DNA of 64,000 bases from Burkholderiaceae bacterium (GTDB taxonomy: Bacteria; Pseudomonadota; Gammaproteobacteria; Burkholderiales; Burkholderiaceae_C): positions 402,880 to 466,879 of the forward strand of contig JADMJJ010000011.1 in NCBI GenBank assembly GCA_018780645.1. Direction: 5' to 3'. The notes below the pieces were generated by a model, which made no database searches, was not told the DNA's origin, and was given only the letters and a program-made list of their open reading frames with translations. How positions within the stretch are numbered: position 1 is the first letter of the stretch; each line of letters opens with the position of its first letter. Positions 52,594-63,242 of the stretch are shown here, piece after piece. Position numbers and translations under genes: made by a program.

Positions 52594-53019
52594 TTGGCGC
52601 TTGCATTCAGCCCGGCCCATCAACTCGTTGCCGTCAACGTGCGGCGCAGCCGCATCGATGGCTTTGGCGTGTTCGCCGACGAGCCTGTGCCAGCCGGAGC
52701 CAAGCTCGGTGAGTTGACCGGCGAGGCCATCACCGTGGCCGAGGCGCGGCGCCGCGCCCAGGGGCTGCAGCGCATCATGCTGGTCGAGCTCTCGAGCAGC
52801 CGCGCGATCGACGCCAGCCGCAGCAGTGATCCGATGCGCTTCACCAACCACTCCTGTTCGCCCAACGCACGCATCGCGGTGGAGGACGGGCAGATTGAAT
52901 TCTTCGCCCTGCAGGCGCTGGTGCCCGGCGACGAGATCACCGTCGGCTACGGCGCCACCCACCACGAAGGCCGGTTGGCCTGCCGCTGTGCTCAGCCGGG
53001 CTGCACCGGCTGGCTATGA
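52594..53019 (+). CDS. SET-domain protein (putative lysine methyltransferase)
   Basis: Compact SET protein of about 141 residues. The core shows RRSRIDGFGVFADEPVPAG at the start, RFTNHSCSPNARI with the SAM-binding NHS motif, GDEITVGYG with the catalytic Tyr, and a post-SET-like CRCAQPGCTGW. The start is uncertain: TTG 52594 is just after the queF stop, GTG 52639 is shorter, and the frame is open back into queF. No strong Shine-Dalgarno is seen. Target protein unknown. It overlaps or abuts dapC, whose start is nine bases after its stop. Confidence 0.75.
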   Translation: MALAFSPAHQLVAVNVRRSRIDGFGVFADEPVPAGAKLGELTGEAITVAEARRRAQGLQRIMLVELSSSRAIDASRSSDPMRFTNHSCSPNARIAVEDGQIEFFALQALVPGDEITVGYGATHHEGRLACRCAQPGCTGWL

Positions 53020-53027
53020 TCCCTGCT

Positions 53028-54260
53028 ATGAACGCTCAGGCACCCCACAACCCGCTGCTGGACAAGCTCCATCCCTACCCCTTCGAGCGCCTGCGCGCGC
53101 TGCAAAAAGGCATCACGCCGAACCCGGCCTACACGCCCATCAGCCTGGGCATAGGCGAGCCCAAGCACCCGGCCCCGGCGCTGATCGAGCAGGCCCTGCT
53201 GGCCAATCTCAGAGGCTTGTCAGGCTATCCGGCCACCGCCGGTGATCCGGGCCTGCGCGCCTCCATCAGCGCCTGGCTGAAGCGCCGCTACGCGATTGAC
53301 GTCGATGCCGCGACGCAGATCCTGCCGGTCAACGGTTCGCGCGAGGCGCTGTTCGCGCTGGCGCAGACGGTGATCGATCCCAATCGTGACAATTCAGGCC
53401 CGGGCGCGACCGTGGTCTGCCCGAACCCGTTCTACCAAATCTACGAAGGTGCGGCGCTGCTGGCAGGGGCAGAGGTGGCTTTCGCCAACAGCGACCCGAA
53501 GCGTAACTTCGCCGCCAACTGGGCCGAGATCAATGAGGCCACCTGGGCCAAGACGCAACTGCTCTACGTCTGCTCGCCCGGCAACCCGACCGGCGCGGTA
53601 ATGCCTCTCGAAGAGTGGCAGATGCTGTTCGAGCTGAGCGACCGCCATGGCTTCATCATCGCCAGTGACGAGTGCTATTCGGAGATCTATTTTCGCGACG
53701 AGCCGCCGCTGGGCGGCTTGGAAGCGGCCGTCAAGCTGGGCCGCAGCGATTTCCGCAATCTGATCGCCTTCACGAGTCTCTCGAAGCGCTCCAATGTGCC
53801 CGGCATGCGCTCGGGTTTTGTGGCCGGCGACGCCAGGGTGATCAAGCAATTCCTGCTCTACCGCACCTACCACGGCAGCGCGATGAGCCCCATTGTGCAG
53901 GCGGCAAGCCAGGCTGCCTGGGACGACGAGGCCCATGTGGTGGCCAACCGCGAGCAGTACCGGGCCAAGTTCGCCAAGATCACGCCGATGCTGGCCGAGG
54001 TGCTAGACGTCGCCCTGCCCGACGCAGGGTTTTATCTCTGGTGCGCCGTGCCCGGGGGCGACGACATCGCGTTCGCTCTTGGCCTGCTGGCTCAATACAA
54101 TGTCACCGTCCTGCCCGGCAGCCTGTTGGCGCGCGAAGCCCATGGCGTGAACCCGGGAGCGGGCCGTGTGCGCCTGGCCCTGGTCGCCGAGCAGGCGGAA
54201 TGCCTGGAAGCGGCCCAACGCATCGTCGCCTTCGCCGCCGATTACAAACGCGGTCTCTGA
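53028..54260 (+). CDS. dapC: Succinyldiaminopimelate aminotransferase DapC
   Basis: PLP enzyme in the succinylase branch of lysine and diaminopimelate synthesis. It has 410 residues from ATG 53028 (an ATG at 53016 is possible). Class I aminotransferase signs: [32 protein letters not shown] Lys in [12 protein letters not shown] and the carboxylate Arg near the end ([10 protein letters not shown]). It is followed by dapD after 40 bp. Confidence 0.93.
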   Translation: MNAQAPHNPLLDKLHPYPFERLRALQKGITPNPAYTPISLGIGEPKHPAPALIEQALLANLRGLSGYPATAGDPGLRASISAWLKRRYAIDVDAATQILPVNGSREALFALAQTVIDPNRDNSGPGATVVCPNPFYQIYEGAALLAGAEVAFANSDPKRNFAANWAEINEATWAKTQLLYVCSPGNPTGAVMPLEEWQMLFELSDRHGFIIASDECYSEIYFRDEPPLGGLEAAVKLGRSDFRNLIAFTSLSKRSNVPGMRSGFVAGDARVIKQFLLYRTYHGSAMSPIVQAASQAAWDDEAHVVANREQYRAKFAKITPMLAEVLDVALPDAGFYLWCAVPGGDDIAFALGLLAQYNVTVLPGSLLAREAHGVNPGAGRVRLALVAEQAECLEAAQRIVAFAADYKRGL

Positions 54261-54300
54261 CCCACTGATTCCTTCTCTTTCCTCTGCGAGTTTCTCCACC

Positions 54301-55122
<822 letters not shown>

Positions 55123-55149
55123 TCGACTGAAAGCCAGGGAGGCATCGGT

Positions 55150-56331
55150 ATGAGCGGAAACATGGAACGGATCCTGCGTCTGATGGCAGACAAGGGCGCG
55201 TCCGACGTCTATCTGTCCGCCAATATGCCGGTGCTGATACGCATCAACGGCCAGGTGCTGCAGCTGTCCGACCAGTTGCTGACGCCGACACAGCCCAAGC
55301 AGCTGATCGCCGAGGTACTGAGCGAGGGCGAGATCGCCGAGCTGGAAAGCACCGGCGAGCTGAATATGGCGGTGTCGGTCTCCAAGGTGGGCAGCTTCCG
55401 GCTCTCGGGCTTCAAGCAGCGCGGCAGCATCGCCGCAGTGTTCCGCCATATACCGCACAACATTCCCTCGCTGGACAGCCTGAACCTGCCGGCCTCACTG
55501 GGCAAGATGGTGTTGGAAAAGCGTGGCCTGATACTGATGGTGGGCGCGACCGGAACCGGCAAGTCCACCACGCTGGCGGCGATGCTGGAGCAGCGCAACC
55601 AGAATATGTCGGGTCATATCCTGACCATCGAAGATCCGGTCGAGTATCTGTTCACCAACAAGCGCTCGGTCGTGAATCAGCGCGAGATAGGCCGCGACAC
55701 CGCGTCGCTGCAGGTGGCGCTGCGCAATGCGCTGCGCCAGTCGCCGGACTGCATACTGATCGGCGAGATCCGCGACCGCGAAACGATGACGGCGGCGATT
55801 TCCTATTCGTTGTCGGGCCATCTGGTGATGGCCACGATGCACGGCAACAACAGCTATCACGCGCTGAACCGCATCCTGTCCTTCTACCCGACCGAATCGC
55901 GGGCGGCGCTGCTGAACGACCTGTCGGCCGGCCTGAAGGCTGTGGTCTCGCAGCGCCTGGTGCGCGCGACGGCCGGCGGCCGGGTGCCGGTGGTCGAAGT
56001 GCTACAGAACACCAAGCTGATCTCGGAGCTGATCGAGCAGGGCGATTTCAGCGGCATCAAGGAGGCGATGACCAAGTCCATCGCCGAGGGCTCGCAAACC
56101 TTCGAAGAGCACTTCGCCCGCCTGATCACCGACGGCACCATCACCCGCGACGAGGGCCTGGCCTTTGCCGACTCGCCGACCAATCTCTTGTGGCGGCTGC
56201 AGAACGATGTGTCGCCGGCCACCAAGCAGGCACCGAAGAAGGAAGAAACGCCGACCGATGGCGCCAGCTTCACCGAAATCATGCTGGATGTGCGCACCGA
56301 CAGCAGCCATGCACCTCTGACCCAGAACTGA
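55150..56331 (+). CDS. pilU: PilT/PilU-family twitching ATPase (probably PilU)
   Basis: Pilus retraction-type ATPase of 393 residues. The N-terminal PAS-like domain has [19 protein letters not shown]. Walker A is GATGTGKST near 135, the Asp box has EDPVEYLF, and Walker B has [14 protein letters not shown]. The C-terminal tail is about 40 residues longer than in PilT, as in PilU. It sits between dapD and dapE with small gaps, so it is cotranscribed with lysine genes. PilT-versus-PilU assignment is by resemblance. Confidence 0.86.
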   Translation: MSGNMERILRLMADKGASDVYLSANMPVLIRINGQVLQLSDQLLTPTQPKQLIAEVLSEGEIAELESTGELNMAVSVSKVGSFRLSGFKQRGSIAAVFRHIPHNIPSLDSLNLPASLGKMVLEKRGLILMVGATGTGKSTTLAAMLEQRNQNMSGHILTIEDPVEYLFTNKRSVVNQREIGRDTASLQVALRNALRQSPDCILIGEIRDRETMTAAISYSLSGHLVMATMHGNNSYHALNRILSFYPTESRAALLNDLSAGLKAVVSQRLVRATAGGRVPVVEVLQNTKLISELIEQGDFSGIKEAMTKSIAEGSQTFEEHFARLITDGTITRDEGLAFADSPTNLLWRLQNDVSPATKQAPKKEETPTDGASFTEIMLDVRTDSSHAPLTQN

Positions 56332-56336
56332 AGCCC

Positions 56337-57485
56337 ATGTCCGACACCCTGAGTCTTGTTGAAGCGCTGTTGTCGCGCCCCTCTTTGACGCCGAACGACG
56401 CCGGCTGCCTGGACCTGATCGGCGAGCGCCTGGCCGCGGCCGGCTTCCAGCTGGAGCGCATCGACAGCGGGCCAGAGACTTTCCGCGTCAGCAATCTGTG
56501 GGCGATCAAGCCCGGCCGCGCGGCGGACGGCGCCGTGCTGGTGTTCGCCGGCCATACCGACGTGGTGCCCACAGGCGCGCTGACCGCCTGGTCCAGCGAT
56601 CCCTTCGTGCCTACGCACCGCAATGGCCAGCTCTATGGCCGCGGCGCCGCCGACATGAAGACCTCGGTGGCTGCGATGGTCGTCGCCGCCGAGGAATTCG
56701 TCGTCCAGAACCCCGATCACCAGGGCGGCGTCGCCTTCCTGCTGACCAGCGACGAGGAAGGCCCGGCGCTGGACGGCACCGTCGTCGTCTGCCGCGCATT
56801 GCGTGAACGCGGGCAGCGGCTGGACTACTGCATCGTCGGCGAGCCGACCTCGGTCGATGTGCTCGGCGACATGATCAAGAACGGCAGGCGCGGCTCGCTG
56901 ACGGCCAAGCTGACCGTCAAGGGCATACAGGGCCACGTGGCCTACCCGCACCTGGCGCGCAACCCGGTGCATCAGGGCGCGGCCGCCCTGGCCGAGCTGG
57001 CCGCCACGACCTGGGACAACGGCAATAGCTACTTCCCGCCAACCACCTGGCAGATCTCGAACATCCACGCCGGCACCGGCGTCGGCAATGTGATCCCGGG
57101 CGAGATGGTGGTGGATTTCAACTTCCGCTTCTCGACCGAGTCGACCCCCGACAGCCTGAAGCAGCGCGTCACCGCTCTGCTCGACAAGCATGGCCTTGAG
57201 TACGACTTGACCTGGATACTCGGCGGCGAGCCCTTCCTGACGCCGGTGGGCACCTTGAGCGAGGCGCTGAGCGGCGCCATTCAAGCCGAGACCGGCAAGA
57301 CGCCCGTGCTGTCCACCACCGGCGGCACCTCGGACGGCCGCTTCATCGCCAAGATCTGCAGGCAGGTCGTCGAGTTCGGCCCGCGCAACGCCACCATTCA
57401 CAAGATCGATGAACATGTGGAGGTGGCCGCGATCGAGCCGCTGAAGAATGTGTATCGACGGACGCTAGAGACCTTGATATCTTGA
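56337..57485 (+). CDS. dapE: Succinyl-diaminopimelate desuccinylase DapE
   Basis: Zinc hydrolase of 382 residues completing the succinylase branch. Metal and catalytic motifs are [31 protein letters not shown] and the dimerisation segment [24 protein letters not shown] lies near the C-terminus. The start ATG 56337 is five bases after the pilU stop. Its TGA overlaps the TTG start of prmB. Confidence 0.95.
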   Translation: MSDTLSLVEALLSRPSLTPNDAGCLDLIGERLAAAGFQLERIDSGPETFRVSNLWAIKPGRAADGAVLVFAGHTDVVPTGALTAWSSDPFVPTHRNGQLYGRGAADMKTSVAAMVVAAEEFVVQNPDHQGGVAFLLTSDEEGPALDGTVVVCRALRERGQRLDYCIVGEPTSVDVLGDMIKNGRRGSLTAKLTVKGIQGHVAYPHLARNPVHQGAAALAELAATTWDNGNSYFPPTTWQISNIHAGTGVGNVIPGEMVVDFNFRFSTESTPDSLKQRVTALLDKHGLEYDLTWILGGEPFLTPVGTLSEALSGAIQAETGKTPVLSTTGGTSDGRFIAKICRQVVEFGPRNATIHKIDEHVEVAAIEPLKNVYRRTLETLIS

Positions 57486-58348
57486 AACTGATTCACTGCA
57501 TCGAGGCCCAAGCCGCCCGCCTGACCCAGGCGGGCGTTTCGTTTGGTCATGGCACGACCAATGCCTTCGACGAGGCCGCTTGGCTGGTGCTGTGGCGCCT
57601 GGGCCTGCCGCTGGACGAGCTCGACGAGCATGCCGAGCGCGAGCTGAACGACGATGACCAGGCGCAAATCACGGCCCTTGTCGATGAGCGCATCGCCACC
57701 CGCAAGCCCGCCGCCTATCTCACCAAGGAAGCCTGGCTGCAGGGCGTGCCCTTCTACGTCGATGACCGCGCGATCGTGCCGCGCAGCTTCATCGCCGAGC
57801 TGATTGCCGAGGGCACCTTCGACGCCTGGCTGGGTGAAGATACCAGCAAGATTCTGGACCTGTGCACCGGCAATGGCAGTCTGGCCGTGCTGGCCGCGAT
57901 GGCCTGGCCGGACACGCAAGTCACCGGCGCAGACCTGTCCCCCGAGGCGCTGGCCGTGGCCCGCATCAATGTCGATCGGCACGCTCTGCAAGAGCAGGTC
58001 AGCCTGGTCGAGAGCGATGGCCTGACGGCCGTGCCAGGGCCCTGGGACCTGATCCTGTGCAACCCGCCCTACGTCAATGCCCAGTCGATGAGCAAGCTGC
58101 CCGCCGAGTACCGGGCCGAGCCCGAGCTGGCGCTGGCCGGCGGCGCCGATGGCATGGACTTCGTCCGCCAGCTGCTGGCCGACGCGCCGCACTGCATGAG
58201 CGAACACGCCGTGCTGGTGCTGGAGATCGGCAATGAACGTGAATTTTTCGAGCAGGCCTTTCCGGGTTTGGATGTTGTTTGGTTGGAAACCAGCGCTGGC
58301 GATGACCAGGTCCTGCTGGTGACACGAGAGGCTTTGTTGCAGTCATGA
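57482..58348 (+). CDS. prmB: Ribosomal protein uL3 glutamine methyltransferase PrmB
   Basis: SAM-dependent N5-glutamine methyltransferase of 288 residues. The SAM motif [15 protein letters not shown] is near 120 and the catalytic NPPY ([11 protein letters not shown]) near 193. The start is TTG 57482 overlapping the dapE stop as TTGA; no other start fits. The stop overlaps the ABC-F gene. The N-terminal helical domain fits the PrmB/PrmC group, and [20 protein letters not shown] fits PrmB. Confidence 0.92.
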   Translation: MKLIHCIEAQAARLTQAGVSFGHGTTNAFDEAAWLVLWRLGLPLDELDEHAERELNDDDQAQITALVDERIATRKPAAYLTKEAWLQGVPFYVDDRAIVPRSFIAELIAEGTFDAWLGEDTSKILDLCTGNGSLAVLAAMAWPDTQVTGADLSPEALAVARINVDRHALQEQVSLVESDGLTAVPGPWDLILCNPPYVNAQSMSKLPAEYRAEPELALAGGADGMDFVRQLLADAPHCMSEHAVLVLEIGNEREFFEQAFPGLDVVWLETSAGDDQVLLVTREALLQS

Positions 58349-60288
58349 TTACTTTGAAGAACGTCACCCTGCGCCGCGGCACCAAGGTTGTGCTGGACGA
58401 TGCCAGCGTGACCCTGCAGCCCGGCGAGAAGATCGGCCTGGTCGGGCGCAACGGCGCCGGCAAGTCAAGCCTGTTCGCGCTGCTGACCCACCGCCTGCAA
58501 AGCGACCTGGGCGACGCCGACATTCCGAAGCAATGGACCGTCGGCGAGGTTGCCCAATCGATGCCGGAAACCGAAGACTCGGCCACCGACTATGTGCTGC
58601 AAGGCGATGTGCGCCTGGCCGCCGCCGAGGCCGATCTGGTCGCGGCCGAGGCCAGCGGCGACGGTCATGCGATCGCCGAGGCCCATATGCACCTGACCGA
58701 CGCCGGCAGCTTCGACGCCCGAGCCCGCGCGCAGGCGCTGCTGATGGGTCTGGGTTTCCGCGGCGAGCAGGTCGATGCGCCGGTGAACAGCTTTTCGGGT
58801 GGCTGGCGCATGCGCTTGCAGCTGGCCCGCGCGCTGATGTGCCCGGCCGATCTGATGCTGCTTGACGAGCCGACCAACCACTTGGACTTGGACGCCCTGG
58901 TCTGGCTGGAAGCCTGGCTGCAGCGCTACGAAGGCACGATGATCGTCATCAGCCACGACCGCGAATTCCTCGATGCCATCACCCGCGTTACGCTGCACCT
59001 CGATGAGGCCAAGCTGACCCGCTACACCGGCAACTACACGGCCTTCGAGATGATGCGCGCCGAGCGCATGGTGCAGGCACAGGCCTCCTACGAGAAGCAG
59101 CAGGAGCGCATGGCGCATCTGCAGAAGTTCATCGACCGCTTCAAGGCCAAGGCCAGCAAGGCCAAGCAGGCGCAGAGCCGCGTGAAGGCACTCGAGCGGA
59201 TGGAAAAGCTGGGGCCGGTACTGACCTCCGCCGACTTCGAATTCGAGTTCCGCGAGCCGCAAAGCCTGCCCAATCCGATGCTGACGCTCGATGACGTGGC
59301 CTGCGGATACGGTGACAACATCATCGTCCGCCATATCAGCCGCTCGGTCCTGGCCGGCCAGCGCATCGGCATCCTGGGCGCCAACGGCCAGGGCAAGTCC
59401 ACCTTGGTGAAGACCGTCGCACGCATGCAAAAGGCGCTGGGCGGCGAGATCACCGAGGGTAAGGGCCTGTCGATCGGCTACTTCGCCCAGCAGGAGCTGG
59501 ACGTGCTGCGCCTGGAAGAAGGCCCGCTGCAGCACATGATCCGCCTGGCCAAGGAGGTCAGCCCCCAGGCCCGCGAGCAGGAGCTGCGCGACTTCCTCGG
59601 TCGATTCCGTTTCATCGGCGATATGGTCAGCCAGGAAGTGGGCTCGCTGTCGGGCGGCGAGAAGGCACGACTGGTGCTCGCCATGCTGGTCTGGCAACGC
59701 CCCAACCTCCTGCTGCTGGACGAACCTACCAACCACCTGGACCTTACCACCCGCGAGGCGCTGTCGATGGCGCTGAACGAGTTCGAGGGCACGGTGATGC
59801 TGGTCAGCCATGACCGCGCACTGCTGCGCGAGGTCTGCGACGAGTTCTGGCTGGTGGCCGACGGCAAGGTTGAACCGTTCGACGGCGATCTGGACGACTA
59901 CCAGAAGTGGCTGCTCGAAACCTCGCGGGAAATGGCTCGCGCGCAGAAGGAAGCGGCGCGTCCGGTTCGCGCCGCAGCTGTGGGCGCAAAGTCTTCCAAT
60001 GACAAGCATGGCGACCGCAAGGCCCAGGCCCAGGCCAAGAAGCGCCTGACCGAGGCTACCCGCCCGTTGCGCAAGGAGGTCGAGCGCCTGGACCAGCAGA
60101 TGGCCGCCCTGGCCACCGAACGCGGCCAACTCGAGGTGGCCCTGGCCTCCCGCGCGCTGACGCCCCCGCAGATGGCCGAGCGCGGCCGCCGGCTGAAGCA
60201 GGTCAACGAAGAGGTCGAGACCCTGGAAGCCCGTTGGCTGGAGCTGAACGAAGAGATCGAGGCCTTGACGACGGCCGCTGCTTTGTAA
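58345..60288 (+). CDS. ABC-F family ATPase (YheS/Uup-like translation factor)
   Basis: Soluble protein of 647 residues with two ABC domains and no membrane part. Walker A sites are GRNGAGKSS near 35 and GANGQGKST near 343; signatures are FSGGWRMRLQLARAL and LSGGEKARLVLAM; Walker B-Glu are LLLDEPTNHLDLD and LLLDEPTNHLDLT. The P-site tRNA-interacting linker is near 240-300 (KFIDRFKAKASKAKQAQ). The C-terminal coiled coil spans about 545-645. ABC-F proteins act on ribosomes; the sub-type here resembles YheS. The start ATG 58345 overlaps prmB. Confidence 0.9.
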   Translation: MITLKNVTLRRGTKVVLDDASVTLQPGEKIGLVGRNGAGKSSLFALLTHRLQSDLGDADIPKQWTVGEVAQSMPETEDSATDYVLQGDVRLAAAEADLVAAEASGDGHAIAEAHMHLTDAGSFDARARAQALLMGLGFRGEQVDAPVNSFSGGWRMRLQLARALMCPADLMLLDEPTNHLDLDALVWLEAWLQRYEGTMIVISHDREFLDAITRVTLHLDEAKLTRYTGNYTAFEMMRAERMVQAQASYEKQQERMAHLQKFIDRFKAKASKAKQAQSRVKALERMEKLGPVLTSADFEFEFREPQSLPNPMLTLDDVACGYGDNIIVRHISRSVLAGQRIGILGANGQGKSTLVKTVARMQKALGGEITEGKGLSIGYFAQQELDVLRLEEGPLQHMIRLAKEVSPQAREQELRDFLGRFRFIGDMVSQEVGSLSGGEKARLVLAMLVWQRPNLLLLDEPTNHLDLTTREALSMALNEFEGTVMLVSHDRALLREVCDEFWLVADGKVEPFDGDLDDYQKWLLETSREMARAQKEAARPVRAAAVGAKSSNDKHGDRKAQAQAKKRLTEATRPLRKEVERLDQQMAALATERGQLEVALASRALTPPQMAERGRRLKQVNEEVETLEARWLELNEEIEALTTAAAL

Positions 60289-60347
60289 GCCCATGCGCGC
60301 ACCGGCGCGCATCTACTCCGAGCCACGGCGCTTCGAAGGCCTGACCG

Positions 60348-60376
60348 ACATCACCCCGCCGAGGGTGATGTTTTTT
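60348..60376 (+). terminator. Rho-independent terminator after the dap-prmB-abcF operon
   Basis: ACATCACCC (60348-60356) pairs with GGGTGATGT (60363-60371) around a six-base loop and is followed by a six-T run (60371-60376). It lies 60 bases after the ABC-F stop and just before the ohrR operator. Confidence 0.85.
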
Positions 60377-60381
60377 GTTAT

Positions 60382-60401
60382 TTAGATTGCACACAATCTA
60401 A
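60382..60401. promoter_or_regulatory. Palindromic operator upstream of ohrR
   Basis: TTAGATTG-CACA-CAATCTAA is a perfect 8+8 palindrome with a four-base centre, ending 21 bases before the ohrR ATG at 60423. OhrR repressors bind AT-rich palindromes of this style (TTGCAAT/ATTGCAA-like cores) over their own promoters. Position and symmetry make it the probable OhrR site. Confidence 0.8.
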
Positions 60402-60422
60402 TTGCGTGCGACTATTCTTCCC

Positions 60423-60929
60423 ATGGCACGCAACGCAACCCCCACCAAGCAGGCAGCCGCAGCAGCCGCAGCAGCCGCAGCAGCCGCAGCAGACTGGCAG
60501 ACGCTGGATGTCCAGCTGTGCTTCGCGCTGTACTCGTCCTCGCTGGCGATGACCAAGCTCTACAAGCCGATGCTGGAGCCGCTGGGCCTGACCTATCCGC
60601 AATACCTCGTGCTGATGGTGCTGTGGCAGGACGACGGTCTGGGTGTCTCGGCGCTGGGCGAGCGTCTGCACCTCGACTCGGGCACCTTGACCCCGCTGCT
60701 TAAGCGCATGGAAGCGGCTGGTTGGCTGACACGCCAGCGCGCCCAGGGCGACGAGCGCCGCGTCGAGCTGCGACTCACCGCCAGCGGCCGCGAACTCAAG
60801 GCAGCCGCCAAGAACATTCCCGAGCAGCTGGCCTGTGCCACCGCCTGCTCGCTGAGCGAATTGGCCGACCTGACGCAACGCCTGAGCCGCCTGCGCGACC
60901 AGTTGCAGAAAACGCAGCAGGCGGCCTGA
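60423..60929 (+). CDS. ohrR: Organic hydroperoxide resistance regulator OhrR (MarR family)
   Basis: Peroxide-sensing repressor of 168 residues. The reactive Cys33 is in [13 protein letters not shown], and the winged HTH has [20 protein letters not shown] and [11 protein letters not shown]. The N-terminus has 13 consecutive Ala (residues 11-23) coded by a tandem repeat. ATG 60423 is chosen over TTG 60402, which lies just past the operator. The ohr gene follows 60 bp later without a terminator, so the pair is likely one transcript repressed at the palindrome at 60382. Confidence 0.93.
   Translation: MARNATPTKQAAAAAAAAAAAAADWQTLDVQLCFALYSSSLAMTKLYKPMLEPLGLTYPQYLVLMVLWQDDGLGVSALGERLHLDSGTLTPLLKRMEAAGWLTRQRAQGDERRVELRLTASGRELKAAAKNIPEQLACATACSLSELADLTQRLSRLRDQLQKTQQAA
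60453..60491 (+). repeat. 9-bp microsatellite coding poly-Ala in OhrR
   Basis: Four perfect GCAGCCGCA units plus GCA, all in frame, encode Ala11-Ala23. Slippage would add or remove three residues without a frameshift. The tract lies before the sensing Cys33. Confidence 0.95.
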
Positions 60930-60989
60930 TCCCCCGATTTCTCTACCCCCCCACCCACGCGCTGCGGCGCTCATTTGAAGGAAACCACC

Positions 60990-61415
60990 ATGGCTCTCGA
61001 CAAAGTTCTGTACACCGCCCACGCCACCTCCACCGGCGGCCGCGAAGGCACCTCCCGCTCGTCAGACGGCGTGCTTGACCTGACCCTCAGCACGCCCAAG
61101 GAACTGGGTGGCGCCGGCGGCCCCGGCACCAACCCCGAGCAGCTGTTCGCGGCCGGCTACTCGGCCTGCTTCATCGGTGCAATGAAGGTCGTCGCCGGCA
61201 AGATGAAGCTGGCACTGCCAGCGGAAACCTCGATCGCTGCCGACGTCAGCATCGGCCCCATCCCCGCCGGCTTCGGCATCCAGGTCGCGCTGAACATCAG
61301 CATTCCCGGCATGGATAAGGCCAGCGCCGAGCAACTCGTCCACGCCGCCCACCAGGTCTGCCCCTACTCGAACGCGACCCGCGGCAATATCGACGTGGCG
61401 CTGAATCTGATCTGA
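60990..61415 (+). CDS. ohr: Organic hydroperoxide reductase Ohr
   Basis: Thiol peroxidase that reduces lipid and organic hydroperoxides. It has 141 residues from ATG 60990 with AAGGAAA upstream. Catalytic Cys60 (GYSACFIGAM) and resolving Cys124 (HQVCPYSNAT) are both present, with Arg18 and Glu50 of the active site. It is followed by a strong terminator. Confidence 0.96.
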   Translation: MALDKVLYTAHATSTGGREGTSRSSDGVLDLTLSTPKELGGAGGPGTNPEQLFAAGYSACFIGAMKVVAGKMKLALPAETSIAADVSIGPIPAGFGIQVALNISIPGMDKASAEQLVHAAHQVCPYSNATRGNIDVALNLI

Positions 61416-61481
61416 GCCTCGTCACAGCCGGGTCACAGACTCTGACGACACTCAAGGGCAGCGACTGTTGCCTTTGTCACT

Positions 61482-61512
61482 CCCCAGCCCTTCGCCGGTC
61501 TGGGGTTTTTTT
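61482..61512 (+). terminator. Rho-independent terminator after ohr
   Basis: CCCCAG (61482-61487) pairs with CTGGGG (61500-61505), followed by seven T (61506-61512). It also lies just beyond the stop of the convergent asparaginase gene at 61515. Confidence 0.85.
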
Positions 61513-61514
61513 CG

Positions 61515-62453
61515 TCAGGATTGCAGCAAGCGCAACAGCAACTCGACGCGGGCCTTGACCGGGCTCAGTGCCACGGCCGAGGGCAAGGCGTCGGGTGCAT
61601 CGCCGACGATTGCTCCGTCCGCGCAGCGCGTCGCGCGCAATACCAGCAGGCCGTCCCGCTGCGCCTCCAGCAGCGCCGCTTCCAGCAAGTGGTGCACCGT
61701 GCCGTTGCCGGTGGCGGCCACCACAATGCCCTGCGCCCCCAACCCGCGCATCGCCTGAACAAGCAGCCCATCTGCGCCGGCATGGCTGCTGATGACGTCT
61801 ACACGGGGCCAGCCGGAGCTGTCCAGGGCCAGGCAGTCAAGGCCCAGCGCATCGCCGGTGGGCCATTCACGCAGCTGGCGCAGCCTGCCCTCCTCCAGCA
61901 ATGCCAGCGGGCCGGCATCGCCGGATCCGAACGCGTCAATGCGATAGCTGTGGCGCTTACGCACGTCAATGGCGCCATGCACGGCGCCGGCAAAAGCGAG
62001 CACCACACCCTGCACGCCCGGCGCTGCCGCGACGGTCACCGCATCCAGCAAATTCTGCGGGCCATCCGTCAGCAGCGCGGTGGCCGGCCGCATCGCCGCC
62101 GTCAACACCACCGGCTTGGTGGGTGCGAGCACGCGATGCAGAAAATAGGCCGTCTCTTCCAAGGTGTCGGTGCCGTGGGTGATGACGATGCCGGCCACCT
62201 CAGGCCGGGCCAGATGATGGGCCACGCGCTGCGCCAGGCGCTGCCAGATCGCATGATCCATGTCCTTGCTGTCTAGCTGGGCCACCTGCTCGCATTCCAA
62301 CGGCACCGCGGCCAGTGGCGGCACGGCGGCGACCAGTTGGGCCACACCGATCTGGCCGGCGGTGTAGCCGACATTGTCGGATGCATCGGCCGCAGTGCCT
62401 GCAATCGTGCCGCCGGTTCCCAGGATGACAATGGTTTGCGAAGTTCTTTGCAT
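61515..62453 (-). CDS. L-asparaginase family protein
   Basis: Hydrolyses asparagine to aspartate. It has 312 residues. Both active-site threonine motifs are present: ILGTGGTIAGTA near 10-21 and VITHGTDTLEETAYF near 89-104. No signal peptide is visible, so a cytoplasmic type I-like enzyme is likely, although the fold is shared with periplasmic type II. The start ATG 62453 is only 11 bases from the first SOS box, divergent from lexA. Confidence 0.9.
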   Translation of the reverse strand: MQRTSQTIVILGTGGTIAGTAADASDNVGYTAGQIGVAQLVAAVPPLAAVPLECEQVAQLDSKDMDHAIWQRLAQRVAHHLARPEVAGIVITHGTDTLEETAYFLHRVLAPTKPVVLTAAMRPATALLTDGPQNLLDAVTVAAAPGVQGVVLAFAGAVHGAIDVRKRHSYRIDAFGSGDAGPLALLEEGRLRQLREWPTGDALGLDCLALDSSGWPRVDVISSHAGADGLLVQAMRGLGAQGIVVAATGNGTVHHLLEAALLEAQRDGLLVLRATRCADGAIVGDAPDALPSAVALSPVKARVELLLRLLQS

Positions 62454-62464
62454 TTTTGAGTTTG

Positions 62465-62480
62465 CTGGATGAAAATACAG
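62465..62480. promoter_or_regulatory. LexA (SOS) box 1
   Basis: CTGGATGAAAATACAG matches the CTG-N10-CAG palindrome of LexA sites (CTGT-N8-ACAG consensus, one half with G for T). It lies between lexA and the divergent asparaginase start. Confidence 0.8.
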
Positions 62481-62483
62481 CTA

Positions 62484-62499
62484 CTGGATAGATATTCAG
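62484..62499. promoter_or_regulatory. LexA (SOS) box 2
   Basis: CTGGATAGATATTCAG is a second CTG-N10-CAG site with an AT-rich centre, three bases after box 1 and 50 bases before the lexA start. Two tandem boxes before lexA parallel the arrangement known in E. coli and imply tight autorepression. Confidence 0.82.
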
Positions 62500-62548
62500 T
62501 CAGCCTGCGCGCAATTGTGCCGCAGCTGCATGCCGCAACGAGGTGCCC

Positions 62549-63226
62549 GTGGACGACAGCCCCAAACTCACTGCCCGTCAGCAACAGATCCTGGATCTGG
62601 TGCAAAGCGCCATCGAACGCACCGGCTCGCCGCCCACCCGCGCCGAGATCGCCACCGAGCTGGGCTTCAAATCGGCCAATGCCGCCGAAGAGCATTTGCA
62701 GGCACTGGCGCGTAAGGGCGCGATCGAACTGGTCGGCGGCACTTCGCGCGGCATCCGCCTGAAGTCCGACACGCTGCGCGCACTCAACGAAGCCCGCGGC
62801 CGCCAGTTCTCCATGCCTCTGCCAGGCTTTGCCCAGCTCACGCTGCCTCTGGTCGGTCGCGTCGCCGCCGGCAGCCCCATCCTGGCGCAAGAGCACATCG
62901 ACCAGACCTATGTGGTCGAGGCCAGCATGTTTGCCCGCAGGCCCGACTTCCTGCTGAAGGTCAAGGGCATGAGCATGCGTGACATCGGCATCATGGATGG
63001 TGATCTGCTCGCCGTGCAGAAGACCCGCGAAGCCAAGAACGGCCAGGTCGTCGTCGCCCGCCTCGGCGACGAAGTCACCGTGAAGCGCTTCCACAAGACC
63101 CGCAATACGATAGAGCTGCGACCCGAGAACGCCGACTTCGAGCCCATCATCGTGCAGGCCGGCGCCGATGACTTCGAGATCGAGGGCCTGGCCGTCGGCC
63201 TGATACGCAGCAGTATGCTGATGTGA
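62549..63226 (+). CDS. lexA: SOS repressor LexA
   Basis: Repressor of the DNA-damage response, 225 residues. The winged HTH occupies 1-70 ([20 protein letters not shown]). The self-cleavage site is Ala107-Gly108 (GRVAAGSP), with catalytic Ser142 (GMSM) and Lys179 (VTVKRF). GAGG at 62540-62543 lies five bases before GTG 62549, which is preferred over GTG 62543. A small HhH protein gene follows 16 bp later. Confidence 0.95.
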   Translation: MDDSPKLTARQQQILDLVQSAIERTGSPPTRAEIATELGFKSANAAEEHLQALARKGAIELVGGTSRGIRLKSDTLRALNEARGRQFSMPLPGFAQLTLPLVGRVAAGSPILAQEHIDQTYVVEASMFARRPDFLLKVKGMSMRDIGIMDGDLLAVQKTREAKNGQVVVARLGDEVTVKRFHKTRNTIELRPENADFEPIIVQAGADDFEIEGLAVGLIRSSMLM

Positions 63227-63242
63227 GAGGCGCCAAGGCCCG

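Noticed and set aside
60453..60491. CRISPR-like or phase-variable frame-shifting repeat
   Set aside because: The unit is nine bases and in frame, so it cannot switch the reading frame and has no spacers.
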